NCBI RefSeq assembly: GCF_051622035.1
Contig: NC_135367.1
Span: 25,860,001-25,924,000, forward strand
DNA length: 64,000 nucleotides
Source: Arctopsyche grandis
Lineage: Eukaryota; Arthropoda; Insecta; Trichoptera; Hydropsychidae
Reading direction: 5' to 3'
The translations under genes and the position numbers were made by a program. A model generated the notes under the pieces. It was not told the DNA's origin. It was given only the letters and a program-made list of their open reading frames with translations, and made no database searches. Shown piece after piece: positions 31,801 to 39,911 of this stretch; the first letter of the stretch is position 1; each line of letters begins with the position of its first letter.

Positions 31801-34800
31801 AGAACTGAGACAGTGAGACCGCATATTAAAGTAAAAACGTGAAGGTAGATCGGTAGATCAGCCAGCAGCATAGCTCGGTCGTTAAGCTTCTGCTTAGCGT
31901 CGAGAGGCGCTGGGGTTCGATCCTTGGGCCCGGGCCTCGAATGAAAATGTATTTTTCAGAGTATGCTGTTGGTCAGACCTGGATTTGTGACTCCAGGTTG
32001 ATCGTTTCCTATCAGAGTTTGCCAATTTTCTCTGATTTCATTGTTGAAACGGTTCCCGGAAAAAAAATTGGCTAAAAATCCTTCCTACCTACTATGTCGG
32101 ATGCGGTGCATCCGCTCTAAAATCGCCAGACAAATTGAACGACAGATTAATGGACGGCTGCTTTAAATGCAATTCTCGTCTTCTCGAATGATAGATTGCA
32201 TCTGTGCACATCGATAGGTTACTCGTCATCTGATGTGCAATCTATCATTCGAGAAAACGAGAATTACGTTTACAGCTGCCGTTCTGTTAATCTGGCGATT
32301 TTAGAGCGGATGCACCAAACCCACTATGTCACCACTATTTGAAGTATGATTTATGTACAATTCATAGATGTCTCGTTAATTTGCGAGTTTTTCAGTGTCA
32401 ACGACTTGTAATAAAAATGCTGCATTTGTAATTGTAATTGTAATTTGTAATTGGCCAGGAAGGCGCATTGGGATTTACCTGTAAGGCCTTCCTGGTATAT
32501 ATGTAAAAATAAATCTTCTAATATATAATTTGGAAAGAGACTTAATATGTATGTATGTATCCTTCGTTCGTCGTCCGTAGATCGGTGACGTCATCGAACA
32601 CGTGATTCGTTTTATATTTTTTTTCGATCCATAGGCGCCGATTTGATTTTTTTCGATTCAATGGATTCACCCCCCGTGGGGGCGCGAGACGAGTAGTTTC
32701 ATGGGTCCCCGCCAGGGTCGCCACAAGGGGCGCAGCCTTATGGGGCCCCAAAGGTGCGCAGGGGGGCGCAGCTTTATGGGGCGCAGCCTTATGGAGCTCA
32801 GCCGCATGGGGCCCCGAAGGGGGCGCAGCCTCATGGGGCGAAGCCTTATGAGGCGAAGCCCTAAACGGCAACTGAGCATGGGGGCAAAGCCCTAGACGGC
32901 ATTTAATCATGGGGGCGCGGAGGGGCGAAGCCCTAAAAGGCATTAACTAAGGGGGGCGAAGCCCTAGACGGCATTTAATCATGGGGGCGCGGTGGGGCGA
33001 AGCCCTAAAAGGCAACTGATCACGGGGGCGAAGCCCTAGACGGCATTCAATCATGGGGGCGCAGAGGGGCGAAGCCCTAAAAGGCATAAACTAAGGGGGC
33101 GAAGCCCTAGACGGCATTCAATCATGGGGGCGCGGAGGGGCGAAGCCCTAAAAGGCATTAACTAAGGGGGGCGAAGCCCTAGACGGCATTTAATCATGGG
33201 GGCGCGGTGGGGCGAAGCCCTAAAAGGCAACTGATCACGGGGGCGAAGCCCTAGACGGCATTCAATCATGGGGGCGCAGAGGGGCGAAGCCCTAAAAGGC
33301 ATAAACTAAGGGGGCGAAGCCCTAGACGGCATTCAATCATGGGGGCGCGGAGGGGCGAAGCCCTAAAAGGCATAAACTAAGGGGGGCGAAGCCCTAAACG
33401 GCAATTGCTCATGGGGGCGTGGAGGCGCGAAGCCCTAGAAGGCAAAGGCTCAGGGGGCCGCCGAGGGCGAAGCCCTAGAAGGCAAAAAAAAATTTTGATT
33501 TTTTTTGTATTTATTTTTTTAATTTTAAAAATTTAAAAAAATATATTTTTTTTTAATTAAATGTTTACTATTAGCTTAGTCATGTTTAAGCGGTTTATAT
33601 TATAAATACTGAGCGAAGCCGGGTAATACAGCTAGTAAATACTAAAGTAGATATGTGAAGGTACATAGACCGCATACTAAAGTAGCACCATTTTTCTTTT
33701 GTCTCTTTTTTTTTTTACTATTGTTTTTTTTATAATGTTTTGCTGCTTTTGCTTTTTCCTTTTTATTTTATGCATGTTCTTGTATTTTATTTTTGTGTTC
33801 TTCTCTTTTTCAAATGTAGGCCATTGTGGCGTATAAGGTTCTTCCTGTAATGCCACAATGGTCCAAAACTATAAATGAATAATCACATATTATACATAAA
33901 ATTGTATTTTATATGGATGAGATATTGAAGTGTACGCTTTTTTTTAGGTTTGTGCGATGTGGCTTTGGGCTTCCGAAGAGGAGGCGAAGAGCAACGGCGG
34001 CTGCAATTCTTGCATGGAGAGCGATGCCGTTTGTTCCATCCATCGGAAGCAATACGCAGCTGAAGTGCGTGTCTCTAAATTGAAATATATGATTCGTACT
34101 CTTTGCGGTTATTGATTTTATTATGTTCGTTTTTCAATTTGCAGTGTTTGTTTGTTTGGGATCTTGTCAGTGGCTTGTATAGAACGGAGCATGTTGCATT
34201 TAAAGAAGACTCGACTCCGGACACTAATAGAGGTTGGATTCGGAATTGGGATTTGATTCGTCTGGGTTTTCGCTGTGATTAATTGTTGGTTGAATGTTTC
34301 AGAAAGTGGCAGTGAACGTGCCAGGCAGATGGCTTTCAATTTAGCTCCGATACCGTCCTCGCACGGACATGACATTAAGCTACTTACTACACTTACAGGT
34401 GAGTATATGATTAGTATGAATGTGTGTATTGTTTTGGGGCTCTCAATTATAATGGCTATATTCGGTCCGATATAGCGTGAGACTTACGAGAACCGAGCAT
34501 GAAATAACCTCTCTAAAATAGCTCGCACGACAGATTCGGTTTTCGCCCGGCAAATCAACCGTCAAATGGGTTGCCAGTAACAAAAATAAATACCAACCCT
34601 AACAACCTAATCTTAAATTAATAGGGCCAACCCCAACTTAACCTAATCTAACCTAACCCTTGAATAAATAAGTGTTGGCTGCTAAGATATGACGATTACC
34701 CAGTGAAAGTGTAACTGGTTATGATTTCACTGGAACGTCAAATTTTATTTTTGTTACTGGCAACCCGTTTGACGCTTGATTTGCCGGGCGAACGCCGATT

Positions 34801-35444
34801 CTGTCGTGCGAGCTATTTTAGAGATGATAATTTGACATTAAAATGTCGTTTTGACGTTTGTCGTGTAATTTATTTTACAGCCGTGCAAAAAATATATACG
34901 TATTCCGTAAGTAAATGAATAATATCAACAACTTGCGTATTTTATATTAAAATTTTATTAATGTAAATATTTCAAAACACGAAACAAACTCAAAAAACTA
35001 ACAAAAAATAAAAGTCAAATTTATTCATACACGAAGAATGTTGTATTTCTTGACCAAATGCAAACGCGAAACTGAAACGAAATGTAATTGGCTATCGCGG
35101 GTCGAGTAGGCGGTGAATGCGACAGCTTGTACATTTTACGTAAGTCTCATATGCTAGGTCGGTTCGACTGTAATATTTGTATATAACATTATGAATACTG
35201 TAAGTCTTGTATATATCAAACTAATATCTTTTTGACAAGTGCGAATGGTATATTATTCGTTTCGATGTTACTTCACTATTTTTCACTGTGCCATGTGCTT
35301 GTTGATCAGTATCGATGTGTGTCGTTTGCAGGTCGATCTCTCAAACGCTTAACGGACATGGACCACTGCATCGAAATAACCAAACAGCATCCGGACATTT
35401 CGGAAACTGACACGTCGACGTCAGAAGACAGCGATTCGGACTGA
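22687..35444 (+). CDS. DCAF15: DCAF15-like CUL4-DDB1 substrate receptor
   Basis: DCAF15 is a WD40-like receptor of the CUL4-DDB1 ubiquitin ligase; the human protein is the target of indisulam-type aryl sulfonamides. Ten exons splice in phase to 813 aa: 22687-22857, 24261-24481, 24554-24703, 24783-24874, 27703-28824, 29994-30265, 33948-34064, 34145-34232, 34303-34398 and 35332-35444 (TGA). The ATG at 22687 has an AAACATGG context. RIFEKIPPRLRFSLMDIV and DHIFMGFTQCGQFLLSFT match human LFRKLPPRVCVSLKNIV and GHIFLGFSKCGRYVLSYT (from memory). CIQHNFTIHTKF, SLDIELLCNEVCLRLCRLH and FVWDLVSGLYRTE also have human counterparts. Human DCAF15 is 600 aa; the excess sits in the 1122-nt exon, which is disordered and Ser/Arg/Pro-rich. 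The C-terminus is acidic (SETDTSTSEDSDSD). Introns carry LINEs, SINEs, Helitrons and MITEs. Confidence 0.88.
22862..22975 (+). repeat. CCACTGCC/CCACTACC minisatellite beside a donor site
   Basis: Tandem 7-9-bp units such as CCCACTGC and CCCACTAC begin 5 bp after the first DCAF15 donor site. The tract is C-rich and almost free of G. Confidence 0.7.
23545..24050 (+). mobile_element. RTE LINE 3' fragment
   Basis: The + strand encodes pieces of the RTE ORF C-terminus (MPVMKYGCETWTLNAKLLHK, GITKKYKKRNTWVKSM) that match the better copy at 56655-58290. It is 5'-truncated and frame-disrupted, and lies in the first DCAF15 intron. Confidence 0.75.
24925..26300 (+). mobile_element. 5'-truncated LINE with RT core (RTE/Proto2-like)
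   Basis: The reading runs through reverse-transcriptase blocks: FIDYKKAFDFVNW, CGVRQGCILSPDLFN, the catalytic LRYADDTTLIA, then LVKSLVFSVCLYGVETWTM and LKRILQFFGHIARR to the end QLVDRTS. One frameshift near 25490 and one stop near 25715 break it. The endonuclease is missing. It is inside DCAF15 intron 4. The clade is a judgement from the RT motifs. Confidence 0.75.
26545..26656 (-). mobile_element. tRNA-derived SINE head, type 1
   Basis: On the minus strand this matches the 12109 SINE head and the start of its body (A box around CTAGCGGTTAGC, B box region GGGCTCAAATTTC). The tail is missing. Confidence 0.6.
26815..27215 (-). mobile_element. RTE LINE 3' fragment, minus orientation
   Basis: The minus strand matches the 3' end of the RTE family (compare 56655-57100), including the region ATTTACAGTCAATCG and the NAQRS- and WTLN-encoding stretch. 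It is decayed and lies in DCAF15 intron 4, in the opposite orientation to the 23545 fragment. Confidence 0.65.
27250..27487 (-). mobile_element. tRNA-derived SINE, head type 2
   Basis: On the minus strand an A-box-like AGCTCGGTATTTGCGTTAA and a B box GGGTTTGAGCTCTG are followed by the common body (GGAGCCACAAATTTCC on the + strand, and the GGTTCC region). The tail hairpin is absent. It lies in DCAF15 intron 4, just before the large exon. Confidence 0.55.
28825..29405. other. DCAF15 intron sequence, nothing recognised
   Basis: An intronic stretch with GGGAC-rich segments near 29090-29190 that may be an old repeat. I could not assign it. Confidence 0.3.
29410..29855 (+). repeat. Unclassified interspersed repeat (copy of 1283-1715)
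   Basis: It shares CTAGTGTTGTACC, GGGTGTTGGCATATTAAGTT, GGCAGTGGTTTAGCTGTGAC and the final CAGACAGACAGA...ATAGCGATATTATATA with the DLD intron copy. It lies in DCAF15 intron 5. Confidence 0.65.
30295..31115 (+). mobile_element. LINE 3' part, family A
   Basis: The ORF C-terminus (SRVRSKLEYNAVVSNPHEAN, YYSHLYPTPFLLVMLGYNS) aligns with the 62848 copy. A TTTT-rich 3' UTR follows, then the terminal hairpin (GGCCATTGTGG...CTACAATGGTCC) and a TAAATAAATA tail. It is 5'-truncated with a stop near 30538, and lies in DCAF15 intron 6. Confidence 0.75.
31122..31358 (-). mobile_element. Non-autonomous Helitron, copy 1
   Basis: On the minus strand it starts TCTAATATATAATTTCGAAA and ends GCGAAGCCGGGTAAAACAA followed by CTAG. 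It sits between host A and T, as Helitrons do. At 237 bp it codes for nothing. Confidence 0.8.
31566..31765. repeat. Palindrome of CCTAACCTAACC-containing segment
   Basis: The arms at about 31566-31650 and 31680-31765 are inverted copies, sharing AACATATCTTAGCAGCCAAC and GGCCCTATTCATTTAAGATT. They match the core of the 5080-5917 element, so this is a foldback derivative. Confidence 0.65.
31862..32513 (+). mobile_element. tRNA-derived SINE, head type 2, with MITE inside
   Basis: The head has TAGCTCGGTCGTTAAGC (A box region) and GGGGTTCGATCC (B box). The common body has GGATTTGTGACTCCAGG. The tail hairpin GGCCAGGAAGGCG...GCCTTCCTGG ends in an A-rich run. A palindromic MITE splits the body at about 32101-32322, and a Helitron begins at the tail. 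Confidence 0.8.
32101..32322. mobile_element. Palindromic MITE nested in the SINE
   Basis: The arms share GGTGCATCCGCTCTAAAATC and CTCGAATGATAGATTGCA in inverted orientation. An ACTATGTC sequence lies on both sides (near 32091 and 32321), a likely 8-bp target duplication. It is about 220 bp with no coding sequence. Confidence 0.65.
32514..33635 (+). mobile_element. Helitron, copy 2, carrying a minisatellite
   Basis: It begins A|TCTTCTAATATATAATTTGG and ends GCGAAGCCGGGTAATACAG plus CTAG|T, the same tips as the two other copies here. The 1.1-kb body is mostly the minisatellite described separately. No Rep/helicase frame was seen. It is inserted at the A-rich tail of the SINE. Confidence 0.8.
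32690..33485 (+). repeat. 71-bp minisatellite with 215-bp higher-order unit
   Basis: The basic unit of about 71 bp contains GGGGCGAAGCCCTAGACGGC and GGGGCGAAGCCCTAAAAGGC. Three diverged units form a block that repeats with a 215-bp period: the CATTAACTAAGGGGGGCGAA junction is at 32941 and again at 33156. Open frames here are by-products of the repeat. Confidence 0.85.
33690..33895 (+). mobile_element. LINE 3' tail, family A
   Basis: A T-rich 3' UTR, then the terminal hairpin GGCCATTGTGGCG...GCCACAATGGTCC and an ATAAATGAATAA end, as at 31030-31110. No ORF remains. It lies in DCAF15 intron 6. Confidence 0.65.
34509..34823. mobile_element. Long-TIR foldback element in last DCAF15 intron
   Basis: The inverted arms share CTCTAAAATAGCTCGCACGA and CCGGCAAATCAA. 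The core has the CCTAACCTAAC and TAAGTGTTGGCTGCTAAGAT segments found in the 5080-5917 element. It is about 315 bp and non-coding. Confidence 0.65.
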
Positions 35445-35740
35445 CAGCCATTCTACGATATTATTATTATTAACAAAATGTATGTTTCCAATACAAAGTT
35501 GGCTTTGTCTCACTTTGTTTCAATAGTGCAGTACGCTCACGTCTATTGTCGATATTTTTCCAGTATTTCTTTTAGCATTTTATTAAAAAATAAAAAACTA
35601 TCACACGCCATAGTGTATGTATGTATATTATATGTACGTTAAGTGTGCTCAAAAGGATTTATTATTTTTAATCTCACAATAATTGCATTCGAGTTTATTC
35701 AATCATTGAATATGACGCTACTATGTATGTATGTATAATT

Positions 35741-35964
35741 GGTAAACGGACTACTAGTCATATGTGAACCAGTTACAGGACAACCGGTCGCTCTAGATCG
35801 GTCACACGTGATCACCCATCACACTAAAACTGGTCACGCCCTAAAATCGGTCCAGAGAAAACTGGTTGATCGATTTTAGGGTGTGACCAGTTTTAGTGTG
35901 ACGGGTGATCACGTGTGACCGATCTAGAGCGACCGGTTTACATTTGACTAGTAATCACCGAACC
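35741..35964. mobile_element. Palindromic MITE with exact 8-bp target duplication
   Basis: Almost the whole element folds on itself. Arms sharing GGTCGCTCTAGATCGGTCAC and GTGATCACCC are inverted about a short centre near 35850. GTATAATT lies directly on both sides (35733-35740 and 35965-35972). The right tip, read inward, is GGTTCGGTGATTACTAGTCA. The 8-bp duplication suggests a hAT-type transposase. It lies 0.3 kb after the DCAF15 stop. Confidence 0.8.
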
Positions 35965-35972
35965 GTATAATT

Positions 35973-36499
35973 TTACTAATAAAACCGAGTATTTTCCTTC
36001 ATTTTAGAGTTGGACTATGAATTCTTTTTATTTCGGATGAATTGCAATTCTATTGAATGATATTTATTTTGAAACTGATGGTTGTGCGCTTATTTATTTA
36101 ATATCACTGCAATAACTCTGATATTACGCTTATTATTAAAGCAAACCCCCCTTCCCTTTTAGGATATATTTCACAACCCTATATAGGTCGTGCTAAAGCT
36201 AAACGTTGTGTATAAAACATTTTCTATATATATATATATATATATTATTATTTAAAATATTGCCATGTTTTAATGATATTTATTTATATTTTCACACGTC
36301 ACGAATTCTCTTTAATGTATTTATTTCTACCTTTTATAGTATTTAATGGCAGTGAGCAGAAAAATATTGTTTTAATTAATTTTAATAATGTTTTCATGTT
36401 TCATGCCTAAATTATTAAAAAAAATTAATATTTGTATTATAAAACGGTTTATTTTGGTGTGTGAATGGTCTTCAGGTTGACCGTATAGTGTTTGTTTTA

Positions 36500-36586
<87 letters not shown>

Positions 36587-37233
36587 TATTTATCTTCTAA
36601 TAATCTAATATTGAGTTGCAATTCTAACGTATTAAAAAAAAAAAAATTGAATTATTATAAATCACTGGATGTTGCTATTTTCCGTGTATTTTTTTCCTAG
36701 AATTCCGATTTTTTTTCCCTCTCGCATTCGATAACTTTCGAAAGTATCTTGTAGTGTAATCGAGATCATACGTAATCTACATATGAACTGATAGTCTATA
36801 TCTGTAATTATTCTTTAGTAATTTAGTGTAGATATACATACTGTTATCATTGAGCAGATTTTAGTTTAACGTGAACTATTTTAATCGATGATGTGTATTC
36901 ATTGTAAGAATGAGTGTAACACATAGCATTTGTGACATTGAAATAAAAATACTTTTTTAATTTACTTGCGTTTCTTTCTTTTACTTCATCTTAATTTACA
37001 AATACGATCTTTGTAAAATGTGAATCGAGGTTTTGTTGTCGACTTTACTTTAAAACTATTTAATGTTATAGCTTTAGCTCCTGATCTTTGATTCTTACTT
37101 ATAACTACATATGTACTATTGCCGAATATTAAATTACTATTAAATTAAGCTATGGAACTAAAGTTTTGATGAACGTTGAAAGTAAATATTCTAGTCTTAT
37201 ACGCATTTTAATGAAATACTCAAATATTGAGTA
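35973..37233. other. DCAF15 3' flank with (TA)n
   Basis: AT-rich sequence with a (TA)n tract at about 36505-36581. An AATAAA at 36942-36947 may be a distal polyadenylation signal. No coding sequence was seen. Confidence 0.4.
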
Positions 37234-37433
37234 CTAGTATTTTTACCTGGCTTCGCTCGGTATTTGTAATATAAACAGCTTAAACATGTCAAATCTAATA
37301 GTAAACATTTTATTTTATTTATCTGAATAGTTTTATTTTATTTAAATATTAATTTATTTTTTATTAAATTGAACGTCATGGATTCTACGAATCAAACAAA
37401 CATACAAAGTCTCTTTCGAAATTATATATTAGA
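37234..37433 (-). mobile_element. Non-autonomous Helitron, copy 3
   Basis: On the minus strand it starts TCTAATATATAATTTCGAAA and ends in GCGAAGCCAGGTAAAAATA plus CTAG, flanked by A and T. It is a 200-bp relative of the 31122-31358 copy. Confidence 0.75.
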
Positions 37434-37741
37434 TGTGATAGAATGATAATGATGTTTTTTTAATATGAAAATTGTTTAAAAATACAGTTTTCTGCATTCC
37501 TACAATCGAATAAGCTCACATAAGAGATGCAAACAGATATTGACATTGGATGCTATTTAGACATTCCACTAGGCCAAGCCAATGTTGGCGTCATGTTAAT
37601 AGTTTTGTAATAGGCGTTCCGAGACAATTCACGAGACCAATATTATCTTGGCTTAGTGGAATGCTTTAACAAATTCGCCTCGTGTGAATTCAGTATTAGA
37701 TCCATTTGTGTCTTAGATTGATTTGTGCATATATGTACATA

Positions 37742-37962
37742 GGTAAACGGACTACTAGTCATATGTGAACCAGTCACGGGACAACCAGTCGCTCTAGATC
37801 GGTCACATGTGATCACCCGTCACACCCGAAAATTGGTCGAATATTTGGGTGACCAGTTTTTCGTGACTCATTTTCGGGTGTGACGGGTGATCACATGTGA
37901 CCGATCTAGAGCGACCGGTTGTCCTGTGACTGTTTCACATATGACTAGTAGTCCGTTTACCC
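37742..37962. mobile_element. Second palindromic MITE of the same family
   Basis: Inverted arms GGTAAACGGACTACTAGTCA and CGCTCTAGATCGGTCACATG face each other across about 60 bp. Both tips read GGTAAACGGACTACTAGTC. I found no clear target duplication. Confidence 0.7.
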
Positions 37963-38269
37963 CTGGCTTAGGATGATGAAGAATATTTACCAAATTAACT
38001 CAATTTCATCCAATAAATAAAAATTATAACATTTAAAATAAATAAAACAAGTAAGCCAACTAATACATCTGTGTATTTAATTTTCAATTATAATTTCTCT
38101 TAAAATTATTTAAATAAACTACAATGAGAAGAAATTTCATGTAAAGGGGGCACCAGAAACACAATGGCACGCATGCAGCCAAAATGTAAAAATTTTAGCA
38201 GTATATAATGACAATTTTTTACAAACCTCCTTTTTTATATTTATCCCAGCATGCAATTTTTTATGTTAC

Positions 38270-38467
38270 TTGAGGGTAAATTTTTCAGAAAATGATTTTA
38301 AACAAATTTCACACTTGTAGGGCTTTTCCCTCGTGTGCGATCTCAAATGTGACACAAGATCATCTTTACGAACATATGATTTTAAACAAATGTAACATTT
38401 GTGTAGTTTTATCCCAGCATGCATATTTTTATGTTCCTCGAGGTTAGATTTTTTATAATTTTTTCAG
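38270..38467 (-). pseudogene. Severed 3' fingers of ZAD-ZNF copy 1
   Basis: The minus strand keeps zinc-finger units of the same type (HAGIK linker, CLKSYVRKDDL-like and CEICLKSFSEK-like pieces) beyond the LTR at 38468-39255. They look like the continuation of the 39256-41680 array. A TGT-to-TGT finger pattern is visible, but no start or splice site links them to the main gene, so they are probably not translated. Confidence 0.55.
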
Positions 38468-39255
38468 GTTCGTCTGTGTTCGGTATTAATACAGCTATAT
38501 GTTGAATATGGTATTTATTTGGTAGTAACACGTATACACAAGTATGGTTAATTGTTGGTAAAAGTATGTCGTTCAGCGGTCTCTGGATATGGTAGAGTGT
38601 CGCTGGCTCGGCATTCAGCTATGTTCAGAAGGTCTCTGGATGCGGCAGTGTGTTGCTGGCTCGTTGTTCGGCTATGTTCGGAAGGTCTCTGGATACGGCA
38701 GTGTGTTGCTGGCTCGTCCGGCTGGTTGATCTTCCAAGTCCGCGTAGTGTAGTGGTGGCTGGTCAGGAGCTGTATGTCGACGCTTGCTGCTGTGGGTCGA
38801 CTGGCGTTGTTTGGGTTGTACCTCCTTTTATAATGTTTCTGGAATCACCTGATCGATGGTGGTGGTTTGTTGATGCGTAAGAGAGGAATGCACTTTTGTC
38901 GAGGCGTAGAACTTTCTGGAACGATTGGCGCCGTTCCGCTCGATGTATTTTATGGTGGCGGCGTGTTTCGACCGTTTTGGTTCCACTCGACTGGTAGGGG
39001 CGTTCCGCTTGAGTTTAATATAATGACTGCAGGTGTGTGTCGTCTGGGTTTCGTTCCGCTCGAGTGTGAAGGGTGGATCATTCTCGAAGGATTTTGGCAT
39101 CGTTCCGCTTGAGTTGGATTTGGCGCCGTTCCGCCTGAGTTTAATATAATGACTGCAGGTGTATGTCGTCTGGGTTTCGTTCCGCTCGATGTAGTTTGTT
39201 GTTGCGGAATATTCTCGAATGTTTCGATGACGATGACGATGACGAGATTCCTACA
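38468..39255 (-). mobile_element. Solo LTR (Ty3/gypsy-like) inside the finger array
   Basis: Read on the minus strand it starts TGTAGGAATCTCG. It has a TATA-like TTATAAAAGG (about 38821-38831) and an AATAAA (about 38514-38519) in the order expected of U3-R-U5. It contains repeated GAGCGGAACG motifs. No internal retroviral coding part is present, so it is a fossil solo LTR. The left border is approximate. Confidence 0.6.
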
Positions 39256-39911
39256 CCAGCATGCAATTTTTTATGTTTCCTAAGGTTAGATTTATTAGAA
39301 AATGATTTTAGACAAATGTCACATTTGTATGGTTTTATCCCAGAATGCATTTTTTTATGTGTCTCGAGGTTACATTTTTGAGAAAATGTTCTTAAACAAA
39401 TGTCACATTTGTGTGGTTTTATCCCAGCATGCAATGTTTCATGTTTCTCGAGACCAGATTTTTGAGTAAATGGTTTTAGACAAATTTCACATTTGAATGG
39501 TTTTATCCCAGCATGCAATTTTTTATGTTTCTTGAGGTTATATTTTTCAGAAAATGATTTTAAACAAATGTCACATTTGTGTGGTTTTATCCCAGCATGC
39601 AATTTTTTATGTTTCTTGAGGTTATATTTTTCAGAAAATGATTTTAAACAAATTTCACACTTGTAAGACTTTTCTCTCGTGTGAGATCTCAAATGTGAAT
39701 CAAGTTGTATTTTTTGAATAAATGATTTTAAACAAATGTCACATTTGTATAGTTGTATCCCAGAATGCATATTTTTGTGTGTTTTGAGGTTAGATTTTTG
39801 AGAAAATGTTCTTAAACAAATGTCACATTTGTGTGGTTTTATCCCAGCATGCAATTTTTTATGTTTCCTGAGGCTAGGTTTATCAGAAAATGATTTTAAA
39901 CAAATTTCACA
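39256..39911 (-). pseudogene. In-frame fingers beyond the TAG of ZAD-ZNF copy 1
   Basis: Eight C2H2 units continue in the same frame as the upstream coding exon with no further stop until the LTR. They would be translated only if the TAG is read through or spliced around. They use the same HAGIKPHK linkers. No start site of their own is convincing. Confidence 0.65.

Noticed and set aside
31862-31935. A tRNA gene
   Set aside because: Pol III boxes are present, but the sequence runs into the SINE body and the cloverleaf is poor.
32690-33485. CRISPR-like spaced repeats
   Set aside because: The whole 71-bp unit repeats with no unique spacers, and the array lies in a Helitron of an insect genome.
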